Below, piece by piece: positions 6,362 to 12,175 of a stretch of 12,175 nt of DNA. The DNA comes from an uncultured Collinsella sp. GTDB taxonomy: Bacteria > Actinomycetota > Coriobacteriia > Coriobacteriales > Coriobacteriaceae. Made by a program: the position numbers and the translations under genes. A model generated the notes under the pieces. That model made no database searches and was not told the origin of the DNA. It was given only the letters and a program-made list of their open reading frames with translations. The stretch spans positions 1 through 12,175 of the forward strand of contig URWZ01000027.1 of NCBI GenBank assembly GCA_900551625.1, given 5' to 3'. Each line of letters opens with the position of its first letter. The first letter of the stretch is position 1.

Positions 6362-6473
6362 ACTATCAACTGCCGCTCAGCACGGCAGCCTTGATGAGCC
6401 CTTGCCCTTCTCCTGGGAATTATGATCGGGCATCAATCTGCTGAGTGGCCCGAATCCCAGGAGGGGACTCTAT
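6362..6473 (+). ncRNA. Structured 5' leader of the ATPase gene, candidate cis-regulatory RNA
   Basis: Hairpin 1 pairs 6364-6375 with 6383-6396 (12 bp including one G-U, with a CC bulge at 6389-6390). It exposes a 7-nt loop CTCAGCA (6376-6382). Hairpin 2 pairs 6407-6418 with 6455-6466 (12 bp, two G-U), hiding the whole AGGAGGGG ribosome binding site (6459-6466). It continues with CGGGC/GCCCG (6427-6431/6448-6452) and a 16-nt loop. That loop contains TGCTGAG (6439-6445), the exact complement of loop 1, so a 7-bp kissing interaction is possible. TTGATG (6391-6396) can instead pair with CATCAA (6431-6436), giving a competing fold. These features fit a translation-controlling riboswitch-like leader. 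It does not match the consensus of the Mn2+ yybP-ykoY class that often precedes such pumps. Ligand unknown. Confidence 0.5.
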
Positions 6474-9155
6474 ATGCAAAAGGAATACCTGTCCGCCGCG
6501 GCGGAGGTGCTCAGCGACCAGGGTGTCGATGAGAACCTCGGCCTGAGCGACGACGAGGCGTCGTCGCGCCTCGCTAAGACAGGCCCTAACAAGCTCGAGG
6601 AAGCCGAGAAGACGCCGCTGTGGAAGCGTTTCTTTGAGCAGATGGCCGATCCCATGGTCATCATGCTGATCGTTGCCGCCGTCATCAGTGCGCTCACGGG
6701 CATGGTCAAGGGCGAGCCCGACTTTGCCGATGTCGTCATTATCATGTTCGTCGTTATCGTCAACTCGGTGCTGGGCGTGGTCCAGGAAGCCAAGAGCGAA
6801 GAAGCCCTCGAGGCCCTGCAGGAGATGAGCGCGGCGCAGTCCAAGGTACTGCGCGACGGCAAGCTCGTGCATCTGCCGAGCGCCGAGCTCGTGCCCGGTG
6901 ACGTGATCATGCTCGAGGCGGGCGACTCCGTTCCGGCCGACTGCCGCGTCCTCGAGAGCGCCACGATGAAGATCGAAGAGGCCGCACTCACTGGCGAGTC
7001 CGTGCCCGTAGAGAAGCACGCCAACGTGATCGAGCTTGCCGCGGGCTCCGATGACGTGCCGCTCGGCGACCGCAAGAACATGTGCTACATGGGTTCCACC
7101 GTTGTGTACGGCCGTGGCCGCGCCGTCGTAGTCGGCACCGGCATGGATACCGAGATGGGCAAGATTGCCGGCGCCCTGGCCGAGGCCAAGGAAGAGCTCA
7201 CGCCGCTGCAAGTGAAGCTCGCCGAGCTCAGCCGCATCCTTACCATCATGGTGATCGTCATCTGCGTCGTGATCTTTGGCGTCGATATCCTCCGCCACGG
7301 CGTAGGCAACGTCCTTACCGACCCGACTGCCCTGCTCGACACCTTTATGGTCGCTGTCTCGCTCGCCGTCGCTGCCATCCCTGAGGGCCTGGTCGCCGTC
7401 GTGACCATCGTGCTGTCGCTCGGCGTGACCAAGATGGCCAAGCGCCAGGCGATTATCCGCAAGCTTTCTGCCGTCGAGACCCTCGGCTGCACGCAGACCA
7501 TCTGCTCCGACAAGACCGGCACCCTTACCCAGAACAAGATGACCGTCGTCAAGCACGAGCTCGCTGCGCCTAAGGAGAAGTTCCTGGCAGGTATGGCCCT
7601 TTGCTCCGATGCCCAGTGGGACGAGGAGCTGGGCGAGGCCGTGGGCGAGCCGACTGAGTGTGCGCTCGTCAACGACGCCGGCAAGGCTGGTCTCACCGGC
7701 CTGACTGCCGAGCACCCGCGCGTGGGCGAGGCCCCGTTCGACTCGGGCCGCAAGATGATGTCCGTGGTCGTCGAGACCCTGGACGGCGAGTACGAGCAGT
7801 ACACCAAGGGCGCGCCCGACGTGGTGATCGGCCTGTGCACCCATATCTACGAGGGCGAAAAGGTCGTCCCGCTGACCGAGGAGCGTCGCGCCGAGCTCGT
7901 GGCCGCCAACAAGGCCATGGCCGACGAGGCCCTGCGCGTGCTGGCGCTGGCAAGCCGCACTTACACCGAGGTCCCGAGCGACTGCAGCCCCGCTGCGCTC
8001 GAGCACGACCTGGTCTTCTGCGGCCTATCCGGCATGATTGACCCTGTCCGCCCCGAGGTCGCCGACGCCATCCGCGAGGCCCACGATGCCGGTATTCGCA
8101 CCGTCATGATCACGGGCGACCATATCGACACCGCCGTGGCCATCGCCAAGCAGCTGGGCATCGTCACCGATCGCAGCCATGCCATCACCGGTGCCGACCT
8201 CGATCGCATGAGCGACGAGGAGCTCGACGCGCACATCGAGGACTACGGCGTGTACGCTCGCGTCCAGCCTGAGCACAAGACCCGCATCGTCGAGGCATGG
8301 AAGTCGCGCGACCAGATTGTGGCCATGACGGGCGACGGCGTCAACGATGCCCCGTCCATCAAGCGCGCCGACATCGGCGTTGGCATGGGCATCACCGGTA
8401 CCGACGTCACCAAGAACGTCGCCGACATGGTGCTTGCCGACGACAACTTCGCCACCATCATCGGCGCCTGCGAAGAGGGTCGCCGCATCTACGACAACAT
8501 CCGTAAGGTCATCCAGTTCCTGCTTTCGGCTAACCTTGCCGAGGTGTTCTCGGTGTTTATCGCCACGCTCATCGGCTTCACCATCTTCCAGCCGGTGCAG
8601 CTGCTGTGGGTGAACCTGGTCACCGACTGCTTCCCCGCGCTCGCGCTGGGCATGGAGGATGCCGAGGGCGACATCATGAAGCGCAAGCCGCGCAACGCCA
8701 AGGATGGTGTCTTTGCCGGCAATATGGGCCTGGACTGCGTGGTCCAGGGCTTGATCATCACTGTGCTGGTGCTGGCGAGCTTCTTTGTGGGCGTGTACTT
8801 TGACATGGGCTACATCCACATCGCCGATATGATCGCCGGCAATGCCGACGAGGAAGGCGTGATGATGGCTTTCATCACGCTCAACATGGTCGAGATTTTC
8901 CACTGCTTCAATATGCGCAGCCGTCGTGCGTCGCTGTTTAGCATGAAGAAGCAGAACAAGTGGCTGTGGGCCTCTGCCGCGCTGGCGCTGGTGCTGACGG
9001 TGATCGTAACCGTGCAGCCGACGCTTGCCGAGATGTTCTTTGGCCCCGTGACGCTTGAGCTCAAGGGCGTTATCGCCGCGCTGGGCCTTGCCTTCCTGAT
9101 CATCCCGCTGATGGAGATCTACAAGGCGATCATGCGCGCCGTGGAGAAGGAGTAA
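6474..9155 (+). CDS. Calcium-type P-type ATPase (SERCA-like, P2A)
   Basis: The 893-residue membrane pump uses ATP to export Ca2+. Domains in order: N-terminal cation-ATPase domain (about 1-60), M1-M2 (about 58-104), and the actuator with LTGES (172-176). M3-M4 follow with IPEGL (302-306), then the phosphorylation site DKTGTLT (Asp346), the nucleotide domain with KGAPD (445-449), and the hinge MTGDGVNDAP (618-627). M5-M10 span about 679-883. All calcium ligands of SERCA have counterparts: Glu304 (E309), Asn687 and Glu690 (N768, E771), Asn714, Thr717 and Asp718 (N796, T799, D800), and Glu807 in M8 (E908). Both Ca2+ sites thus look complete, unlike in one-site pumps. The ATG at 6474 has AGGAGG at 6459-6464, 9 bases upstream, inside a leader hairpin. 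It is transcribed divergently from pyk. Mn2+ or other cations remain possible, but the ligand set favours calcium. Confidence 0.93.
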   Translation: MQKEYLSAAAEVLSDQGVDENLGLSDDEASSRLAKTGPNKLEEAEKTPLWKRFFEQMADPMVIMLIVAAVISALTGMVKGEPDFADVVIIMFVVIVNSVLGVVQEAKSEEALEALQEMSAAQSKVLRDGKLVHLPSAELVPGDVIMLEAGDSVPADCRVLESATMKIEEAALTGESVPVEKHANVIELAAGSDDVPLGDRKNMCYMGSTVVYGRGRAVVVGTGMDTEMGKIAGALAEAKEELTPLQVKLAELSRILTIMVIVICVVIFGVDILRHGVGNVLTDPTALLDTFMVAVSLAVAAIPEGLVAVVTIVLSLGVTKMAKRQAIIRKLSAVETLGCTQTICSDKTGTLTQNKMTVVKHELAAPKEKFLAGMALCSDAQWDEELGEAVGEPTECALVNDAGKAGLTGLTAEHPRVGEAPFDSGRKMMSVVVETLDGEYEQYTKGAPDVVIGLCTHIYEGEKVVPLTEERRAELVAANKAMADEALRVLALASRTYTEVPSDCSPAALEHDLVFCGLSGMIDPVRPEVADAIREAHDAGIRTVMITGDHIDTAVAIAKQLGIVTDRSHAITGADLDRMSDEELDAHIEDYGVYARVQPEHKTRIVEAWKSRDQIVAMTGDGVNDAPSIKRADIGVGMGITGTDVTKNVADMVLADDNFATIIGACEEGRRIYDNIRKVIQFLLSANLAEVFSVFIATLIGFTIFQPVQLLWVNLVTDCFPALALGMEDAEGDIMKRKPRNAKDGVFAGNMGLDCVVQGLIITVLVLASFFVGVYFDMGYIHIADMIAGNADEEGVMMAFITLNMVEIFHCFNMRSRRASLFSMKKQNKWLWASAALALVLTVIVTVQPTLAEMFFGPVTLELKGVIAALGLAFLIIPLMEIYKAIMRAVEKE

Positions 9156-9167
9156 CGCTCTCGTCCG

Positions 9168-9327
9168 GGCCCGCCCCACGCCCTTTCTCCCTCACTGGTC
9201 CTCGCGCGAACAGGTCGAAAGGCCACCCTTCCCACCGGTCCGACCGCCTGCGGGGTTTCCACGGGCACGTCCTCGCGCTTCGCGCTGCGGGATGTGCCCT
9301 TAGGAAACCCCTCCCGGCGGGCGGGCC
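9168..9327 (+). ncRNA. Candidate structured RNA or structured 3' UTR, class unknown
   Basis: GGCCCGCCC (9168-9176) pairs exactly with 9319-9327 and closes a 160-nt region. Inside are ACTGGT/ACCGGT (9194-9199/9234-9239, one G-U) and a GNRA-capped hairpin GGTC-GAAA-GGCC (9213-9224). A long hairpin is built from CCGCC/GGCGG (9244-9248/9316-9320, competing with the end of the closing stem), a 9-bp GGGGTTTCC/GGAAACCCC (9252-9260/9303-9311), GGGCAC/GTGCCC (9263-9268/9294-9299) and GCGC-TTC-GCGC (9275-9285). A strong terminator follows 43 bases later. No open frame of note and no match to SRP, RNase P, tmRNA or common riboswitch signatures was seen. It may be part of the ATPase message or an independent RNA; no clear promoter precedes it. 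High GC raises chance pairing, but the 9252-9311 hairpin is beyond that. Confidence 0.4.
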
Positions 9328-9369
9328 TTCGGATAGCCTCTCGGGACCATGAGCTGAGGGAAAGTATGT

Positions 9370-9403
9370 GAGCTGGTCGGGCTTTGCCCGGCCAGCTCTT
9401 TTT
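9370..9403 (+). terminator. Intrinsic terminator after the ATPase/structured RNA
   Basis: A 13-bp stem pairs 9370-9382 with 9386-9398 (outer arms GAGCTGG/CCAGCTC, inner GGGC/GCCC, one G-U) around a TTT loop and runs directly into TTTTT. It ends the plus-strand transcript that covers the ATPase gene and the structured stretch. Confidence 0.92.
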
Positions 9404-9413
9404 GATTTAAAAT
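9384..9413 (+). promoter_or_regulatory. rsgA promoter overlapping the upstream terminator
   Basis: TTGCCC (9384-9389), an 18-base spacer, and TAAAAT (9408-9413) give a plausible sigma-A promoter with a start near 9420 and a leader of about 30 nt. The -35 hexamer lies inside the terminator hairpin, so the two units are packed back to back. Confidence 0.5.
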
Positions 9414-9451
9414 ACCTGCTCAGTTGTGATTTATGGTGCTGGGAGGCGCTT

Positions 9452-10636
9452 GTGGGCAAGGCTAAGGCTAAAGCGAAGAAAAAGACGACGGGGGCGCGGG
9501 CTAAGCGCGATCGTCGTCGGAAGCTTGCGACCGAAGCTCCCGCGTCTGCCGAGGAGCTGCTGGCAAGCGTGCCGGGACTCGATGCGCTGCAGGATGTTCC
9601 GGCGTTCGACGATCTGCCGGTCGATGATGCTCAGCGGGCTGCCTTCGATGATTATTGTGCTCGGGCCGAGGAGCCCGAGCAGATGCAGCTTGGTGCCGTG
9701 GTGCGCCTGGATCGTGGGTTTCCGCTGGTGGCGACTGCCGATGACACCTTTCGTGCCGAGCATGCCGTGGGGTTTGCCAAGTCGCGTGGCGAGGACGAGG
9801 TTCTGCTGCCCGCCGTGGGCGACCGCGTGGCGGTGCGTCGTGCGCCCGGGCACGACATGGGCGTGATCGAGTGCGTGCTGCCACGCCGCACGAGTTTTGA
9901 GCGCTGGCGCGGACGCGCTCGCGGCGAGCGTCAGGTGCTTTGCTCCAACGTGGATAGCGTGCTAATCGTGCAGGCGCTCGGCGCCGGCGAGGTACTGCTC
10001 GACCGCGTGGCGCGCTCGCTGGTGTTGGCACTCGACTGCGATGCCGAGCCGGTGGTGGTACTCACCAAGGCCGACCGCTGCGACGCCGATGAGCTCGAGC
10101 GCGATCTGGACCGTGTGCACCACTTGGTGGGTCCGGACGTGCGCGTAATCGTGACATCTTCTGCCGAGGGTCGTGGCCTGGACGAGGTGCGCGCCTGCGT
10201 GCCCGCCGGGAGCTGCGCCATGATCTTGGGTGAATCGGGTGCTGGCAAGTCGACGCTGCTCAACGCGCTGCTGGGTCACGATACGTTGGCGACCGGCGGC
10301 GTACGTGAGCGCGATGACCAGGGTCGCCACACCACGGTCGCGCGCGTGATGGTGGCGCTGCCGGGCGAAGCCGGCGTTATTGCTGACGCGCCGGGCCTGC
10401 GCAGTCTGCCGCTTGTGGGCCACGAGCGGGGGTTGGCCCGCGCGTTTCCCGAGATCGTCGAGGCGTCGCGCGCGTGCCGGTTTGGCGATTGCACACACAC
10501 CCATGAGCCGGGTTGTGCCGTTCGCGAGGCCGAGGACGCGGGACAGATTGACAGCCTGCGTCTGGAGACGTTCCAAAACTTGGCGTCATCCATGCGCGTG
10601 AGTGCTCAGATGCTCGATCCCGATGTTCATCTGTAA
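9452..10636 (+). CDS. rsgA: RsgA, small ribosomal subunit biogenesis GTPase
   Basis: RsgA is a circularly permuted GTPase that binds the 30S subunit late in assembly and helps release maturation factors. The permuted order is visible: OB-fold (about 78-145), G4 LTKAD (204-208), G5 TSSAEG (235-240), G1 GESGAGKST (260-268), G2 GRHTT (291-295) and G3 DAPG (312-315). The zinc motif CRFGDCTHTHEPGCAV (342-357) follows, with Cys342, Cys347, His349 and Cys355. The GTG at 9452 is chosen because GGGAGG lies at 9441-9446. The open frame extends upstream to an ATG at 9368, but that lies in the terminator, before the predicted promoter. The 394-residue protein carries an N-terminal extension of about 75 residues. 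It starts with a Lys/Arg-rich stretch (KAKAKAKK, then RAKRDRRRK), suited to RNA contact, followed by an acidic part. It is a single gene with its own terminator. Confidence 0.94.
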   Translation: MGKAKAKAKKKTTGARAKRDRRRKLATEAPASAEELLASVPGLDALQDVPAFDDLPVDDAQRAAFDDYCARAEEPEQMQLGAVVRLDRGFPLVATADDTFRAEHAVGFAKSRGEDEVLLPAVGDRVAVRRAPGHDMGVIECVLPRRTSFERWRGRARGERQVLCSNVDSVLIVQALGAGEVLLDRVARSLVLALDCDAEPVVVLTKADRCDADELERDLDRVHHLVGPDVRVIVTSSAEGRGLDEVRACVPAGSCAMILGESGAGKSTLLNALLGHDTLATGGVRERDDQGRHTTVARVMVALPGEAGVIADAPGLRSLPLVGHERGLARAFPEIVEASRACRFGDCTHTHEPGCAVREAEDAGQIDSLRLETFQNLASSMRVSAQMLDPDVHL

Positions 10637-10653
10637 TTGAATCTATCTATGAC

Positions 10654-10688
10654 AGCCGTCTCCCAATGGTGCGGGAGGCGGCTTTTTT
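10654..10688 (+). terminator. Intrinsic terminator of rsgA
   Basis: AGCCGTCTCCC (10654-10664) pairs with GGGAGGCGGCT (10673-10683; one G-U) over an 8-nt loop and is followed by a T-run to 10688. It starts 18 bases after the rsgA stop. Confidence 0.92.
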
Positions 10689-10888
10689 ATTGCCGATGCG
10701 CCCCTAAACGTGCGTTTTGCTGACGTGCTGACCAAAACCTTGCCACGAGCTTGACGGGCCGGTCAGCTTTTGGTCGGCAATTGGTTTGACACTCAAAACC
10801 AAGATCGCGATCGCACCGTTTTGCTGCTTGCCCGCTCGGACAATGGTGCTACGGGCATCCGCCCGGTGCTACCTTGAGAGGAGCGGCC
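10689..10888 (+). promoter_or_regulatory. Repeat-rich control region upstream of the Tad pilus genes
   Basis: No gene is visible here. GACCAAAA (10730-10737) pairs with TTTTGGTC (10768-10775). The overlapping GCTGACC (10727-10733) pairs with GGTCAGC (10761-10767), so two inverted repeats share one arm region. TTGGTTT (10781-10787) and AAACCAA (10796-10802) form a third, flanking a perfect TTGACA (10786-10791). At the -10 distance lie overlapping palindromes GATCGCGATC (10803-10812) and GCGATCGC (10807-10814) but no TATAAT-like hexamer. CGTTTTGCTG recurs at 10713-10722 and 10817-10826, and GGTGCTAC at 10845-10852 and 10865-10872. The layout suggests regulated transcription by a dimeric regulator; the promoter itself is not settled. 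Confidence 0.4.
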
Positions 10889-11548
10889 GTGAACAAGAGC
10901 AAGCGCATCGCCATCAGTCTAATCGCGGGTGTGCTCGCCGCGCTGCTCTGCATGGTCTACGCATCGTCGATTCGCTCGCAGGCTGAGCAGGTCCAGGCCG
11001 AGACGCTGGCCAAGTATGGCGGCGATCGCGTCGAGGTGTGCGTCGCGGCGCGTGATATCGATGTGGGCGAGACCCTCGACGAGACCAATGTCATAACCCA
11101 GGAATGGCTGGCGAGCCTGTTGCCGCGCGATGCGGCGACCGAGCTGCGCCAGGTGCGCGGCGACGTGACGACCTCGCGCATCCCTAAAAATGCCGTGATT
11201 TGCGATGTCTACACCAAGGCCGAAACCCACACGCTCGAGGTGCCCAAAGGCAAGGTCGCCGTTTCGGTGGCGGTCGATGCCGAGCATTCGGTCGGGGGCG
11301 CCACGGGCGTGGGCAGCTACGTGGACGTGTACGTGCAAAAGGACGGCGTGACCGATCGGCTGTGCGGCGCGCGCGTAATCGATACCAGCGAAGAGGCCGG
11401 CGCCACGCACGAAGGCAAGATCGAATGGGTGACGCTGGCGGCCGACCCCGAAGACGTTAAGGAATTGCTGGGGGCCTCGGGTAAGGGGACGGTCAGTTTG
11501 ACGATTCCCGCCACGGTGCGCGACAAAAAGAGCGGAGGCGACGAGTGA
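10889..11548 (+). CDS. cpaB: CpaB/RcpC-like Flp pilus assembly protein (SAF domain)
   Basis: The 219-residue protein has one N-terminal membrane anchor (about residues 7-26) and an extracytoplasmic part. That part starts with a SAF-like domain (about 48-110: VEVCVAARDIDVGETLDETN, ending RIPKNAVICDVY). It is followed by the RcpC/CpaB-type domain with VAVSVAVDAEHSVGGATGVG (123-142) and YVDVYV. CpaB is an envelope component of the Tad/Flp type IVc pilus machine. The start GTG at 10889 follows AGGAG at 10879-10883; the TTG at 10874 is in frame but lies before this site. The stop overlaps the start of the next gene (TGATG), so the two are translationally coupled. In this monoderm-type setting there is no outer-membrane secretin, so its role may be adapted to the cell-wall zone. 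The family call is from pattern, not alignment. Confidence 0.8.
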   Translation: MNKSKRIAISLIAGVLAALLCMVYASSIRSQAEQVQAETLAKYGGDRVEVCVAARDIDVGETLDETNVITQEWLASLLPRDAATELRQVRGDVTTSRIPKNAVICDVYTKAETHTLEVPKGKVAVSVAVDAEHSVGGATGVGSYVDVYVQKDGVTDRLCGARVIDTSEEAGATHEGKIEWVTLAADPEDVKELLGASGKGTVSLTIPATVRDKKSGGDE

Positions 11549-12175
11549 TGAAAGCGATCTGGCTTGCATGCTGCGCGTGCGGTGATTACGGATTGCTGCA
11601 GCGGGAAGTCGAGGGCCGCGATGCGGGCGCGCAAGTGCTTCGCGTGGGCGACCTGGATGGGCTGGTGTCCATGGCACGGGCGTTTCCGTCGCGTCGCGGG
11701 GCGGCGATTATCGCGGCAGCCCTGTTCGATGCCGAAGACGTGCGAAAGACCGTTGCGCGCCTGACGGCCGAGGGCCGCGTGAGCCGCGTGGTCGTACTGA
11801 TAGAGACGCTCGATCCTTCGGATATCGAGGGGCTGTTTCGCGCAGGGGCGACCGAGGTTATCGCTGCGCGCAGCATATGCGGCAACGGGCGCGCGGGCGA
11901 GGGAACGGTTGATTACGGCCGGTGTATGACGATTGAGCCCGATGCTTTTGTTGATAGGGAACCCGGGGCGCCTCGCGCTACAAGAGGCCCGCGTGTTGAT
12001 GATTGTGGAAAAGCGGAAGCCGAGCATGGTCGGTGTCCCCGGGACCCCCTTGCATACGATGAAGTCGGAGAGCCGGTGCCGTATGGCGAGGATCTTTTGG
12101 CTGTAGATATGGGATACGTGCATGGCGTGAGCCTGGTCGATGAGCTCGACGAGGTTGAGGGACTTGCCGGGAACG
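11548..12175 (+). CDS. TadZ/CpaE-like Flp pilus protein, N-terminal part (3'-truncated by window)
   Basis: From the ATG at 11548, which overlaps the cpaB stop, the frame stays open for 209 codons to the window end. GGAGG lies at 11534-11538, 9 bases upstream. The first 110 residues look like an atypical receiver domain. Strand-helix alternation is visible, with AAIIAAALFD (52-61), VSRVVVLIETLD (78-89) and IEGLFRAGATEVIAA (93-107), the last as in response-regulator folds (GLFRAGATEVI). Residues of about 112-185 are a low-complexity, Gly/Arg/Asp-rich linker with less biased codon use. TadZ/CpaE proteins consist of such a receiver-like domain followed by a MinD-like ATPase that places the pilus machine at the cell pole. 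The ATPase part would lie beyond the window, so this identity rests on the N-terminal fold and on the cpaB neighbour. Confidence 0.65.
   Translation, partial: MKAIWLACCACGDYGLLQREVEGRDAGAQVLRVGDLDGLVSMARAFPSRRGAAIIAAALFDAEDVRKTVARLTAEGRVSRVVVLIETLDPSDIEGLFRAGATEVIAARSICGNGRAGEGTVDYGRCMTIEPDAFVDREPGAPRATRGPRVDDCGKAEAEHGRCPRDPLAYDEVGEPVPYGEDLLAVDMGYVHGVSLVDELDEVEGLAGN

Noticed and set aside
6362..6473. Known yybP-ykoY manganese riboswitch
   Set aside because: That class often precedes such pumps, but the conserved GGGGAGUA-type loop and the four-helix layout are not present.
6420..8006. Long open minus-strand frame of 528 codons
   Set aside because: It is antisense to the calcium ATPase, His/Arg/Gly-rich with no domain. 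It arises from the GC-biased codon use of the true gene. The same holds for the minus-strand frame 8025-9179.
9168..9327. SRP RNA, RNase P RNA, tmRNA or cobalamin riboswitch
   Set aside because: The conserved signatures of these RNAs (for example the SRP GGAAG/AGCAGCC loops, or the RNase P GAGGAAAGUC) were not found on either strand. The GGTCGAAAGGCC part is only superficially SRP-like.

Overview
The window is GC-rich bacterial DNA. It has dense genes, frequent GTG/TTG starts, strong GGAGG-type ribosome binding sites and a bias to G/C in third codon positions. The proteins present suggest a high-GC, gut-type actinobacterium of class Coriobacteriia, with Collinsella or a close relative as my best guess. 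These are a PDGLE-fused CbiM cobalt permease, a 486-residue pyruvate kinase, a SERCA-like calcium pump, RsgA, and the start of a Flp/Tad pilus operon. The taxonomic call is inference, because no rRNA or marker comparison was possible.

Layout. (1) Positions 2-2143, plus strand: the end of an ECF-type cobalt/nickel importer operon, cbiM (5'-truncated by the window) - cbiQ - cbiO. (2) Positions 2189-3071: a separately promoted gene for a zinc-dependent phospholipase C-like protein. (3) Positions 3068-4141, minus strand: a lone gene whose C-terminal half looks like a DUF559/Vsr-type nuclease fold with an AbiEi-like context. It converges on the previous gene so tightly that both stop codons lie in one CTAG palindrome. 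Its upstream DNA carries an exact 21-bp inverted repeat with an 88-bp spacer of low GC. (4) Positions 4495-6143, minus strand: pyruvate kinase (pyk) with a textbook terminator and a TATAAT promoter preceded by two phased direct repeats. (5) Positions 6326-9155, plus strand: a calcium-type P-type ATPase. Its roughly 112-nt leader can fold into two hairpins that hide the Shine-Dalgarno sequence and whose loops are complementary over 7 nt. (6) Positions 9156-9451: a long, highly structured non-coding stretch, a strong terminator and an rsgA promoter overlapping that terminator. (7) Positions 9452-10688: rsgA and its terminator. (8) Positions 10689-12175: a repeat-rich control region, then cpaB and the start of a TadZ/CpaE-like gene that runs off the window. 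These are the first genes of a Tad pilus locus.

Most genes are housekeeping or transport functions and not one joint pathway. The parts most worth attention are non-coding: the ATPase leader (candidate cis-acting RNA switch), the structured RNA after the ATPase gene, and the inverted repeat next to the nuclease-like gene.
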